Positions 37,536 through 49,478 of a stretch of 64,000 nt of DNA are shown here, one piece after another. Within the stretch, counting starts at the first letter, position 1. Each line of letters opens with the position of its first letter. The translations under genes and the position numbers were made by a program. The DNA is from Odontesthes bonariensis. Its lineage: Eukaryota > Chordata > Actinopteri > Atheriniformes > Atherinopsidae. The notes beneath the pieces are model-generated. The model worked only from the letters and a program-made list of their open reading frames with translations, did not search any database and was not told where the DNA came from. Where the stretch lies: contig NC_134510.1 of NCBI RefSeq assembly GCF_027942865.1, forward strand, positions 17,973,209-18,037,208. Direction: 5' to 3'.

Positions 37536-39999
37536 TATTTCACGCTCATGCTATGAAACACACACATACATAAACGCAAAGAACTACACCACTTAGATAA
37601 TACTGATAATATGAGAGTCAGATTAATCTACTTTTGACATTACCTCAGGCTGGCTTTGACTCTGTCATAGTGAAAGGCCCAGAACAACAGCCATTCACTT
37701 ATACTTCAGCAGTAATCATCCAGGCATCCAAACTGTGAAGGCAAACATCACTCAACCATCCACTCACTGTATTTTTATTCAACAATCCAATACACTAAAA
37801 ACAATAAAGTAATTAAATGACAGTGGTCGGACTGTTAAGGATAATACCATTCAGAGTTCATCTCGTGTTTAAAAGGCAACCCCTTACTTTGTTCATTTGT
37901 ATAACACCTTATCTGTCTGCCCGATTTCATGCGCAGTAGTGGCACCATATGGGAGCTTGCTTGTGAATGAGCTAAGTACATACAGAAGCTTTCATCTTTC
38001 TGTACACCTGTGCATCATTTTATGAGCAACAGACTCACAAAGGCAAAAAAACTACACACACTGCCCTCAAAACTCACACATCTGCACGCAACCCATCATA
38101 CTTACCACCAGTAACACTGGCTGCACACCGCGTACATCACTGGAGGCAAGGTTACCTTTGTTGTTTTGGCTCTCCTTGCCAGATGCCTTTTGTAGGTGCT
38201 TCCCCCTCAAGCACTTTGAGGGTGTTTGAACACACGTACGTGCACACACATATACAGGATAGCAAACTCTCAATTATGTACACAGATGCATTATCACATG
38301 CACGCAAACACGTGGTTGCAGCAAGCTCGCCCATACACATTCATGTACAGACTCCACCTTATGGCTCCTCAAAACCACACACACATACACACACTGGCCC
38401 CCACGCAATCTACCCCCTACACCCCTGGGTGATGAACAACATCTGCTTATCCATCCCTCCGTCCCTGCCCCTGGCGTGGCTGTTGGCTTCCTCCTGGCTG
38501 CACTGCCACAATGTCATCTTGTTTCCCTCTCTCTCAGCCATTACTAAAATGTGTAGTGACAATCAGACTTTTTTCCAGACCCCCGTCCCCACCTTCACTC
38601 TGGGACAAGTGGCTCCATCCTGCACATTCGCCGTTTAGAATGGTGCGATGTCCTCGTTTGGCTGCTTGATTTAACCACATGGAGCAGGACAAGATTTCCC
38701 ATGAAGGAACCGGATTTTTTATTGTGAAAATATGATTGATCATTTCTATCTACTATGTTGCATCTCTTTAAATCAGGCGTCATCGAACCTTATTGCCTGC
38801 TCATCTGACTGGTATACCTGCTTTGTTACCTTTTTGATCCATTGCCAATAGCATGAAGAAAAAATAATAAAAGCATTTGATGGATTTCATAGAAGCCGTT
38901 ATTTTCTCACAAACTTCTCACATTACAATGTTATGTTTTATCATTTAGAACTTTGAGGGTAATTAGCACAAATTGAAAAGGGACCTCCGATGCAAATAAA
39001 AAAAAATAAAAAATCATCTACATCCCAGATGTACACATTATGCTGGTTTGTGTAAGCATAATTGGTTTCCAATATACAAGAAACCAGCAAACATTCATTA
39101 ATTCATTTGTATTTTGTGTTGTTTTGCACGTTTTACATTTTGTCAGTTAAAAAATGCAGAAAGGAAGAAGACACATGGACACTTTATCTATGAAAATTTA
39201 CAATTGATGAATTCTGTCATGCCCCAATTAATTCATTTTCAGAGGCAGCTGATCTTTTTTACTACCTTACAAGATGCTCCTGGTCAGTTTATTTATATTA
39301 CTTCTTGAAAAAAACAAGAAAGTGGCAACAAAACAGTTGACACGAATTATGAACGTACAGATACTACTTGACGTTTTTTAAAAAGGTTATCTGTGTAATA
39401 CAGCTAAAATAAAAGCTAATGCAGATGTTGGTTTTGGTTTAAGTTAGATTTGTAAATGCTCTCAAAAGAAACTGTATCACTATGTGTATGTACGTGTATC
39501 ATTTAGCATCTCTCCCTAAACAAAACCAAGAAACTAAACAGTATTTTAGTACACAAGGGGAATCAGAATTCAAGTTGTAGCAACTCATTCAGAAGATAAT
39601 GCTAACTTGATGTGATTTGGACCGATAGAATAAGAGAATGTTCAAATGAGCCCCTTTTTCCATTAAGTTGTTGGCCTTTTCCCATGCTGGGTGTAACCAG
39701 AGAGGGCGAAGTACAATTGCAAAAATGAGAAAAAAAAAACTGCTTTTTTCAATGATTTTTTTTATTGACCAAATCTATTCTTGAAAAATCCAAAATCAAA
39801 CTCATGAAATTTGACTTTTGGCAAAGCATGTTTTTGTCAAAAGACTATAAAACGAAAACTAAATAAGAGACTAAATTAACTGTGTCTCACATATGTATAC
39901 ACACACTCTGCAGTACACTCTATCCCTTTAGGTTTTTCGTCTGCTATGGCTGTAACAGAAACTTCTGTGGCCGTAGGCGTCAGGTCACTGAGGACGCTG
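37536..39999. other. gene-free DNA
   Basis: Two CA-rich patches (38230-38310, 38375-38396). A unique stretch at 38430-38640 rich in CCTCC/CTGCC might be regulatory. No gene recognised. Confidence 0.4.
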
Positions 40000-40399
40000 C
40001 TGTAGAAGCACATTTTCTCTCCTGCGCGCTGTTGTACCTTGGCCGGTGGGTTTCTTTTAGTTACTGGTCTGTGGGCCGGCAATCTCCTGACACAGATAGA
40101 TGACATATTTATTAGCTTGTCAGATCCTCTTCTGCCCTCCTCCTTCTTCACACACGCAAACACACACACTCACACGCACACACTCTTTCCCTCTGAACAC
40201 AAATATATGCACATGCACAGGTGGGTAATCCCTAAATGTTCAATCAAACAGACAAACACTAGAATCCCAACATAAACGTACTGCTATTTCACCATTGTCC
40301 CTTCTTTGCAATCTACAAGTCTTTCTTTTTTCTGCTTTTTGATTTGCTCCGTGTTTTCTCTTTTTACCCTCTGTTTTTCTCTCTTCCACTTACAGTATG

Positions 40400-40800
40400 C
40401 GAAACAAAACAATTGGCTCCGCTGTTGGCTAATTGGGACGGGCTCCTGTGGCGAGGTGCGGGCAAAGCGCTTGATGAGGCATAAAATGATGATTAATTAA
40501 TTTACTGCTCAGTTGGTCATCAAACTGAGAGCTTTATGAGACTCCCAGCAGTCAGCCAGCCCCACCCAGTGTAGTGCAGCAAAGCACACTCATACCCACA
40601 TTTTACACACTCTCATCTCAAACACTTCAATGTATATGTATTTACAGGCTTTTTTTGGCTTTTTTTTTAATTGCTGCCAACTGTCAGCATGCATGTGCAC
40701 ACACACATACTGACACACACACACACACTCTGTTGCTCCCTGTGGTCTGGACTATGCACAGTGTGAGCAGGTCTGCCTTTGCAATGACCTGTGCTGAAAA
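40400..40800 (+). promoter_or_regulatory. candidate enhancer, copy A of a duplicated element
   Basis: Contains CAATTGGCTCCGCTGTTGG, GCTAATTGGGACGGG and ATGATTAATTAATTT, then an 83-bp core at 40507-40589 that recurs at 42523-42605 with 72 of 83 bases identical and no gap. A second shared block (TCCCTGTGGTC and GTGTGAGCA) follows at about 40737-40770. The left part (40400-40500) is not in copy B. The dense homeodomain cores and the survival of two copies suggest regulatory function; this is inference. Confidence 0.5.
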
Positions 40801-41159
40801 CTTACTGGAGCATGGAAATGCTGAGGTGAATGTCGGTGTATATTTGTTCACCTGAGTCTGAGAATCAAAAAAAAAACAAAGCAGACGCAAAAGGGACAAA
40901 AAAGGAAAAAAACAAGAAAGAGGCCAACTGATTGCAACCTCTGATGTACAGTGCAGTAAACTTGGAGAACTTTGCCATTATTTTTAAGTCACCTATTACC
41001 TCTTTTTCTGTGTACTATTCCCAGTCTTACCTCACCAGAAAATACTACTACTACTGCTGCTGCTACTACAAACAGCAGTTCTATTTAGCTGTGCATATGA
41101 CACCTGAAAGTATTTTATCTGCACTCTTCACCTTTAAATTAATTAATAAATGATTATTT
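40801..41159. other. non-coding, nothing recognised
   Basis: A-rich stretches at 40868-40920 and a CTACTACTACTGCTGCTG run at 41043-41070. No gene. Confidence 0.4.
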
Positions 41160-41179
41160 TTTATCGTTTTTTTTTGGTT

Positions 41180-41291
41180 TTTTTTAATGATTTTATTGCC
41201 TTCTTGTGATTTTATATAGCTGTAAAGCACTTTGAATTACCTTGTGTACGAATTGTGCTTTACAAATGAAATTGCCTTGCCTTGCCTTGCC
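41180..41291 (+). mobile_element. L2-like LINE/SINE 3' tail with (CCTTG)n
   Basis: TGTAAAGCACTTTGAATTACC, then GTGCTTTACAAATGAAAT and four CCTTG-type units. This is the conserved 3' end of L2/Maui-type elements and SINEs that borrow it, including the short tandem terminal repeat. Only the tail is present. Confidence 0.8.
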
Positions 41292-42522
41292 TAACTACTA
41301 TAATCATAATAATGATAATAATAATTATAAGCAGTTGCTGTGTGTCAGTGTATCTCCTGCTGCGAGCTCTCTCAGGTCAAGGTTTGTAAAAATATAGGCA
41401 AAAAAAGGAAGCAGACTTTGCCACGATCCACACCTTTTAGTCATTATGGCACTGTACAAAATAAATCCATCGAGGGTCTACTGATTGTGTCCACTCTTCT
41501 CACTTCTGTTCTCAGACACTTGCAACTCCACCGTGAGGTGCTGGCTCTTCACAACATTAGTATACGCACATATTGTCCCATGGAAACCGGGATGTGATAT
41601 GAGCTTCTCAACTTGTCAACCAACACCCAGCATAAATCTAATTCTTTGAGCTGGTTGTAGCCCTTCTAACATCTGCGGTGAAGCAATGATTCAACTTTGC
41701 TCCTCAGTAAATGTATTCTTCTATTAATTCCCTGCGATTTAAATTACGAGTGCAAATTGTGGCATCCACAGGCTGTACTTTTCCATGGCTGTTTTAGATA
41801 CACAGTTTGATACACAAATTGTACTCCTGAAGGCTAATGCATTGTGGTTGGCATATTTATAATATTACAGTTTCAGGTTCAACCATTGCTTCTCCTAAAA
41901 GCTCTATGGAAACCCATTGAGGACTCCACAGTTCAGCAAAACAAAGCTTAAAATGTTTTAAGTACACATGCAATGTGTATCCATGCAAATTTCTAGATTT
42001 GTTTTACTTGGACGTCAAACAGGAAGAGTTTGCTTAAGTGTAACAGTATGTACATCGCAATGAAACCAGGGCAACACATTGCTGCCAAACATGTTAGTGA
42101 ATGTTAGTGAATCATCAGTTAATGATTAGTTTAGGTCATTACTATTTTTTTCCTGTTAGTTACTCCTGTTGTGCTACTTAGTGTGAAGCATTACACTAAG
42201 TAAATAGATGAGAGGTAATGGTGAAGTAACAAGGAACTGTTTGGATCTGTGTTAATCAGAAAGGAGTTATGAAAAAAAAATGGTGATTTGATCTATCTAC
42301 AGATGATCATGAGCTATTCATCAACCAATGATTCATTGCAGCATATCCCAGCCTTTTCCTTGATAAATGATCATTACGTACATAATATATATGTAATCAG
42401 TAATCAGGCTGTTTCTCATTCATCCCTTACCAGTGTATCTTTTAACTTTGAAAGCTATCACTCATCATGCTTTCTTTAAGTCAAACAATAAGATTTTTTT
42501 TTTTTCGGTCCTTTAATTTGCA
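41292..42522. other. non-coding, nothing recognised
   Basis: AT-rich, ATAATAATAAT runs near 41305-41325. No gene or element end identified. Confidence 0.4.
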
Positions 42523-42740
42523 GCTCAGTTGGTCATCAGTCTGAGAGCTTTATGAGACCCTCAGCAGTCAGCAAGTTCAACCCATTGTAATGCTGCAAAG
42601 CACACATGCACAAATTTTGTATGATGCATTAATTTATGTCGCCATCCATCAGCCTGTTCAAACATTCACACCCACAAGTACATGCCAGTGGTCCCTGTGG
42701 TCGTAAGTATCCAAAGTGTGAGCATTCCTGCAGTTGTATT
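42523..42740 (+). promoter_or_regulatory. candidate enhancer, copy B of a duplicated element
   Basis: Core at 42523-42605 pairs gaplessly with 40507-40589 (72/83 identical). The second shared block, TCCCTGTGGTCG...AAGTGTGAGCA, lies at about 42692-42724. It is collinear with copy A, which has about 60 bp more between the blocks because of a CA expansion. Same orientation, 2,016 bp apart. Confidence 0.5.
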
Positions 42741-45174
42741 GAAAACAAGATGAATTTGAAAGCTGATATATTACTCAAAGTCTTTTTCAGCACAGCTTTC
42801 ATGTAATATATGAATTAAAACATATATATATATATATATTTTCAAAAGAGGAAGGATCCATTTTCACATTGAAAGCAACAATAATTATAATCTAAAATAA
42901 TCTGAAACTTAAACTAATAAGCTTCTAGGAGAAATCTAGAAAAACAATTCTAGTGATTACCTGTTGACTTTGGCTTCACCTGAGTACAAGTGACATTTGA
43001 TGTTTTGTCTTATACACTAGACATGAAAGCGAGATGAAGAGGTGAAAAGAAAGAAAAGATAGGCAATAACAGATTAAAGAGCTGAGATAAGCATCAGATA
43101 GAGTAACACCTGGGCTCTCATGCAGGCTGACACATCTTCAATCCAGTCTGTTTCTTTCAGTTCTGTCAGTGGGATTGATCGCCTGATGTAACTGAGCTGC
43201 CAATCCCTCTGAAATACTGTTGTTTTCTTTTCCAACTGATATTCAAATGCAACTAGTGGAGTCAGAGAGAGGAAAAGGTGCCAAGTCAAATATTTTAAGT
43301 AGAGGCGTTAGCAGTTGTTTTGAAGCATTGCTGGATGGTACAACGATAATCGTCTCATTATCATCAAAAGGTTGCTTGTCAGGATTATGCAGCACAAGCA
43401 ATATGTGGTGCTGTTGTAAGTTTTGATTGTGAAAGACCTCCAGTTGTCTTTTTAGTCCCTGTGGTATTACACATGTGAATAGGGATCATGGAATTTTGCC
43501 GATATGAATGAATGAATGAATGAATGTTTTGTGTTTGGCTTAACAGTAAATCATAACTAAATCAACAATGGCACTGTTATATGCTTAGTCTGGGTAATTG
43601 AAAAAGTCATAAAAAAAAATCCCACTCTGACACACTTAATCCTTTCTTAATTTTCTTTTTCATTGAAAGATAGAAAAACAAAATCTCTTGTGATTTTCAT
43701 AGAATTTAAGCTCATTTTTCACCACCCTGAAAACTTCACTATGCTGGAATCAATATGTTGTCATTTGACCAGTGTGACAATTTTAAGGTTTAAATGATAG
43801 TTTTACATATAGCTGATATATTTGAGTCTTAAAGATATACATTTTTAAAAATGCATCTGCTTTATTCTGTACATAAAACTTTGTAATTGAAAATGTCCAA
43901 TAATCTTTGATGCGTAAACTTTATCAGATCAGTCATGTCTAAATGGCAAACTTTACATATTCCATTGACAGCACTCAGTCAGCAGACTGACAGCACTGGG
44001 GGGGAATATACCCGGGGATCCGACCAAATATAAAAAATTCTTATTTCAATCACCAATGCTTCTACCACCATTAAATTTTGCAGTTATCATATACCTTCAC
44101 TAGCAAGCGCAGTAGTTTTATGTCTGTGAAGGGGAATTTTCCTGATAAAGTACTCATTGAGATTATGTTGTTCTGTATAACTGATAGACCTATCCATATA
44201 CCTTATGAGTCAGTATCAGTGACACAAAGATGCTGGTGTAAATCAAGACCTAACTTGTGGGTCGTTTTTCTCTGTCTGTGTCGCTCTTTCTCTTTGTGTG
44301 ACTCCTCTTCTTCCCTCCACTAAGTCTTATAATTGCTTTACCACTCTGTGGATCCGCTCCTGAATTCAAAGGTGTGGAGTAATAATTGGATTTGCAGCAA
44401 ACATGCTGAGCTGTGTTGCTCTCACTGTCCGGTCCTGTCCTCGGGGCTACACACTGCACTTTATATGTCAGATCCACATACCTTGTAAGGGGATGCAGTA
44501 GTTTCCCATATAGGAAATATATTTCATTGCATGTATACTGCGTACTGTGTCTGCATGTACGAGAAGGTTTAAAGCAGACTAAATCCAAAGAACCTCATGT
44601 CTCTGTGTATGCTTGTCGTAGGCCTATACAAAGAACATGTATTTTACCTCGAATTTCTTTACCTTTGAATACAGCAATGGGAGGAAAGCTATGAGATGTT
44701 ATTCAGATAGTACACTCCAAAATATTTTGATCTTGTATTTATTTAATATTTGTGTTTTCTGTTTGGTGTCATTATCTGTCTGTCTCATACGCACATAACT
44801 TCTCAAACCTTATCAACGGCAAGATAAAAGTCATTTAATTAGAGTGGTGATGTGAGAATGACAGAAAGCAAGTGAGAGACATTCTCTGAATGTGTGTGTG
44901 CATGCACCTCTTTGGAAGCTGACAAGATGTCTGTAGCTGCAGGTGAAGAGTGTTGGCTGAGACCTTGATGCAGACTGCTTGGCAAGCTTAAGACTGCAAC
45001 ACACATCAAAGCTGAAACCCTGGAGAAATAGGAGTGTGCATTGTGTATTTTCACCGTGTTTCTGAGCCTAAGTCTCTGTGTGTACATGTGTTTGCTTGGG
45101 TTTGAGATAGTGTTGCTAAACAGTTGTCTTTACAGTTACATTATTTTTAGTACTATAATTATATATATATATAT
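42741..45174. other. gene-free DNA
   Basis: Short AT and ATGA simple repeats (42820-42840, 43505-43527). An unusual G-run with CCCGGGGATCC at 44000-44020. Open frames without recognisable motifs. Confidence 0.4.
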
Positions 45175-45340
45175 CATAAAGTCATGTGAAAAGCAACGTA
45201 CACCTTCTTATAATTTCAAGGCTGAACAAACCAAAAGACTCCTGGAACAGTGGTCTTTGGAAAGGTGATAGCAAAGTGGAGGCATGTGGCCATAAAGCAC
45301 ATCATCACATATCTGAGAAAACAAACACATTATATCAATA
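45175..45340 (+). mobile_element. Tc1/mariner-type transposon, left part of an interrupted copy
   Basis: After a short element-end-like start (GTCATGTGAAAAGCAACG) the sequence jumps to mid-element: GGCTGAACAAACC, CTGGAACAGTGGTCTTTGG, GTGGCCATAAAGCACATC, GAAAACAAACACATTATATC. These follow the middle of a Tc1 transposase gene in order, so the 5' half was lost by deletion. The copy stops at CAATA (45336-45340) and resumes at 54098. Confidence 0.85.
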
Positions 45341-46015
45341 CACTGTAAAAAAAAAATGTAATTTTACAGGAAATATTCTGTAATTTTTCACAGATTTTTC
45401 CTGTTTTCCAATAAAACAATGGAATTCCAGTAGATTTACAGATATTTTTTAGTAATTTTAGGTTTTATGTTTAAAATTACAGTTAATTATCCGTAATGTA
45501 AGATTACATTAATATTATGTTTTTTTAATGACAATTTATTGTATTTGTACATCTTTATCTTTAATTTTACATACAATTTTCTGTATGTTTTTACGGGTTT
45601 ATCACCATTTTCCTTAAAACAATGTAATAACTGTAAATTAACGGATACTAGTAGTAATTTCAATATTTACCTTTAGAATTACATGTAATGACCAATAATA
45701 TAATTTACATTATTTCTATGTTTTTTACAGGTAATTTAACATGTTTCTTTCATATTCAAATGTAATTTTACATCAAATGTGATGTAATTTTACAGATCTT
45801 TCCTAATAATTTTAATCAAGAAATGTATATAAAATTACAGAAATCTATAGTTATTTCCACAAAATTTCAGGTTATTTAGCATTTATTTGAAGTGATTTCA
45901 TGTTTTTTAACTGTACATTACTGAAGAAATACAATTGTAAATGTTATTTTACGGAACGTGTGCTTTAAATAATGCAGTTTTACAGAAAGAATTCCGTATT
46001 ATTACAGGTTTTAAC
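45341..46015. repeat. left subterminal repeat field of the 8.76-kb element
   Basis: AT-rich stretch with repeated short motifs TGTAATTTTACAG, AAAATTACAG, GTAATTTTA and their complements every 20-60 bp. It ends around an inverted pair ACAGGTTTTAACCTGT (46003-46018). Such fields are usually transposase-binding regions. Confidence 0.65.
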
Positions 46016-46094
46016 CTGTAATAATACTGATGACCAATGTGCTGACCAACATATCATTGGGGTCATCAGGTGGGAACCTCTTTTCATTAGTGTT

Positions 46095-46735
46095 TCGTCT
46101 AGTTGCCTTAATTTTTCTTCAATACCTGCAGCTAAGCTTCTTAATACTTAGTTATGTCGCCACGTATACCAGCCTTGTGACAGACTAACCTTACAACCTG
46201 ACAAAATATGCCTTAGAGTTGCAGTACCTGAACATAAGGAACATAACGGGTCTCCATTTACCCAGAGTTTTAGGTTCTGGGGAGATGGCAATATATCATA
46301 TTTTGCCCCTATCAAAAATCTAATACTCCTTTCCTACATACTCCACAGCTCTTTCCAACTAACCTTTTACTTCTCTACACCTTCCCAATTCAACCACCGT
46401 CCCTGCTTAGCCTGAGCCACAGCCTTTGTGCCCCATAACATTTCCTCCTGTCTACGAACCTGCTCAACAACTAGCTTTCTCTTCTCCTTGGGACCTGCTC
46501 TACTCCCCGGGCCAAGCCCAAAGCCCCACCGGCCTATTTGCACATTACCCACAATCTCTGCATGTCTAAGAGCAACCACTTCAGGCACTGTAGTAAACAT
46601 TTGCTACATCCAGAAATATAACATGCAAGTCTTTTTTCTCAATCTTGGCTGTCTGAATCTGATGCCAAATCATGCTAGTGTGCTCTAAACACCCTGCGAA
46701 ACCTGGTATTCCTGCCTTCTGCACAGTAGTATCTA
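46095..46735 (-). mobile_element. LINE fragment (R2/NeSL-like reverse transcriptase), internally deleted
   Basis: On the - strand, from 46735 down: VQKAGIPGFAGCLEHTSMIW and EKKDLHVIFLDVANVYYS, the RT palm with the first catalytic Asp in FLDVAN, then a jump to VPEVVALRHAEIVG, RRQEEMLWGTKAVAQAKQGR, WLNWEGVEK, ILPSPQNLKLWVNGDPLCSL and CSGTATLRHILSGCK. The last is a C-x2-C/H-type knuckle near the C-terminus, followed by YTWRHN. The order fits site-specific-type LINEs. Stops (at 46367 and elsewhere) and the missing RT core make it non-functional. It lies wholly inside the 8.76-kb insertion. Confidence 0.8.
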
Positions 46736-47039
46736 TTAAGCTGAAAACCCTAGTTCACAGCTACAGAAGTTGTTTTTTCCCCTTTTATTTTATTTGACTA
46801 TATTCGCTACACTGTAACTTGGTAAAACTCTGTCAGTTTAACTGGTCAAAATGCATGGTAGAATGTAAATAACTACTATGTCCTGGACATAATTTTATTT
46901 GTGTATATAAATAAGTATGGTTGTCCTTTACTTTGATTCAAAGTAAAAGACTGAGGAAGAGTGTCATGTTTAATGTAAAGATACAGCATTTGAAAAAAAA
47001 AAAAAGAAAACTCATTGTGTACCAGTTGTATGCAGAATG

Positions 47040-47073
47040 TATGTTATAATGTTAAAATAATAATGATAATATA

Positions 47074-47111
<38 letters not shown>

Positions 47112-47190
47112 TTATTGTGTGTGTGTTAGGGAGAAGGAGTTGCAATATTTCCTTTTTTTTTAAATAATAATAATGTGTGTGTGTATATTA
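47040..47190. repeat. (AT)n and TG/TA simple repeats
   Basis: (AT)n at 47078-47106 and GTGTGTGTGTATAT just before the left end of the next nested element. Confidence 0.85.
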
Positions 47191-47191
47191 G

Positions 47192-48172
47192 CCTGGCTGA
47201 CGCGTCCACAATCTCGATGAGATGGTGGTCTGGGAACTAGGTGTGCATTTTCTCGTATTTGAGGCGTGGTTTACGAATGCCTAGAGCCGTTTATTGGGCG
47301 CTACGAATGTCTATCAAATGACGTCAGGTTCTTCCCATGCTGCTTTGCGCGCGATTCATAGCCAATTGTATCACTTATACCACATGACGACAGAAATTCG
47401 ACGAGGAAGAAGAAAAAAATGGAAAATAAAAGTAAACTTGCGCTCTAAGCTACTCAAATTGACAACAAAGTAGGCCTATATGCTATATTCTACATGAATT
47501 TTTATGTTGTAGAGTTGTGAATTTATTTTAATAATGGAGAAATTGAGCAGCCTTGCTTTGTTGTCTGCAGTAGTAGATCAACCCTCATCTTACTTTGAAG
47601 CTCCCAGCTCCCAGAAGTGACGTCAACGAAGCTTTAGCAGCAGAAAAGCTATCAGGCTTGTGTTGATGATAATAATAAACTCCTGGACTATGTAAAAACT
47701 TCCAAATGCATCGTTTGGTGAGTACAGACCATATTTGTGCTACTGTAGAAGTTTGGTGTCATGACATGTGATTTTAGTGTGGTAATTTTGGAGATACTGC
47801 CAGGGTCCGTTAGCGCTTGTAGCCTACTAAGCTATTCGGGATAACTCGGTAACTCAGCTGATGTTCAGCCAATATCGGAAAAACTTCGGGTGGGCTACTT
47901 GGCTGGATGTCACGGTTCAAATGACCCTAGGGTGAATCTACTCCGAAACACTTTCTAAGGCTGCATTGAACGGTAACGTTGTGTCCGCTGTCATGTTGGA
48001 TTAACGCTCTACAAGCTTCGGTGTAGCGCATAGACGTCGTCATCGTCTTGCTCCCCCCGTCGTTCTGTGATTGGTTCCCAAACTCTAGCAAAAATAAGGG
48101 CGGTGGTTTCCAGGCTGACTTTGCAGTGAGAATGAAATCGAGCGCAAAGCAGCATGGGAATTCCCAGGCTAT
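47192..48172. mobile_element. nested non-autonomous DNA element with AGCCTGG/CCAGGCT ends
   Basis: Ends AGCCTGG (left) and GGGAATTCCCAGGCT (right) are inverted. A longer inverted pair lies inside: TTCCCATGCTGCTTTGCGC at about 47333-47351 against GCGCAAAGCAGCATGGGAA at about 48140-48158. TGTGTATAT occurs next to both ends, though not in exact register. The right part (GTTCTGTGATTGGTTCCC, TTTCCAGGCTGACTTTGCAG) resembles an abundant fish repeat I recognise in the opposite orientation. Superfamily unassigned. No coding frame. Confidence 0.6.
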
Positions 48173-48379
48173 GTGTATATAATATATAATAAAAATAAAA
48201 TATTTTCATTTATGTATTTATTTTCATTAGAAACACACTTCATGCAATCAATCTATGCAGATTTTTCTGTTCAAATTTCAAAGTTGGCGCCTATTTCCAG
48301 TTAGCTTCGTCCCGCCCAAAACGACCAACCGGCCTATTTTGAAGAACACAACGCTCCTTCAAACAGGTTCGTAGCGGGC

Positions 48380-48484
48380 ATGTCATGAGTCAATCACATG
48401 AAAGACGTGCCCTAATAGGAATTGGGCTCATGATCTCCAAGGAGGAGTATGAGACACCCACAATGGACATTGTCAACCAAACGC
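48380..48484 (+). other. possible non-coding first exon inside the insertion
   Basis: A GC-balanced, non-repetitive stretch ends CTTTTATAG|GTAAGTG, a near-perfect splice donor at about 48493. The frame opened by ATG at 48431 ends in TAG right at the donor, so if spliced it would be untranslated or very short. No homology is recognised. Confidence 0.2.
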
Positions 48485-48543
48485 TTTTATAGGTAAGTGT
48501 CCCAGATAACGCATGTGAACGATATTTTAATTCATTTTCATAC

Positions 48544-48651
48544 CTCGAGTGGACAGCCTTGAAGCTAACGTTAGCAGCCCTCGAGTGGACAGCCTTGAAG
48601 CTAACGTTAGCAGCCCTCGAGTAGACAGCCTTGAAGCTAACGTTAGCATCC
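48544..48651. repeat. 36-bp tandem triplicate with palindromic core
   Basis: Three head-to-tail units beginning CTCGAGTGGACAGCC and containing the 12-bp palindrome GCTAACGTTAGC. Units one and two are identical; the third differs at two positions (GTAGACAG, and CATCCC at its end). The frame across it (repeat of ANVSFKAVHSR on the - strand) is an artefact. Confidence 0.95.
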
Positions 48652-49477
48652 CTCTGATAAATTGTTACCATTATATAAACTGTTAGCAGATAACTATCGT
48701 TTTGTATAGTTTTGAGACTAAGTGACTGATGGCAACCAGGTCATTTTATTTGACAGCTGAAGTATTTATTGTTAACATGCGCTTTCGGTCAAAGCCTTTC
48801 TAACATGGCCAGATGTTAGTCGTAATTGTGTTGCTCTTTGCTGATATATGTTCATAAAAGTTGTTATCCGTGAAATGAATGCGGTCAAACTGCTGTATGC
48901 TGCTCTGTTTAATGTCCCACTCATCCTGCATGAGATCTAAGTTTGTTTTGTTTTGTTTAATTAGTTTTGTTCGAGCATTAGCATGCTAAAGTAGCCTGTT
49001 CACTGCTGTCTTCCCTCGCAAGAGTCTGCTCTGTTTTTTCACCATAAAAATGTATTTCTTTCTATCGCCCCAGGTGTGGAGATGTTTGTTCATTTGTGTT
49101 TTTAAAATAATGTTGTTAATCTCTGGCTCTGCCCTGTACAAGTTTGTTGATGCTAAATTATACAGATGCCTGCTGAATGTGATATTAGTCTATTTGGATT
49201 TAAACGTTAAACTGAGATAGTGAAATGTGGGTTTTTAGGTTACCATATTAAGTTTGGTTGCCTAAATGTTGAATCTATTTTTTTTTTTAAAGCAAAACTT
49301 TAAATACTGAAGCATTGAAAGCAGAAACTTAACCTGTTTAAAGGACCAGTGTATGTTATTTCTTGTAATTAAATTTTACTGTACTAAATTGATTATTTTA
49401 TTGTAAGATTTAAGTTAAAAAGCCTTTTCTAGCTCACACACAACTCACGATTTCTGTGTTTCTGTTTGTCACCGCAG
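48652..49477. other. interior of the insertion, nothing recognised
   Basis: AT-rich, unique-looking, no motifs identified. T-rich tract and CCGCAG at 49473-49478 could be a splice acceptor. Confidence 0.35.
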
Positions 49478-49478
49478 T

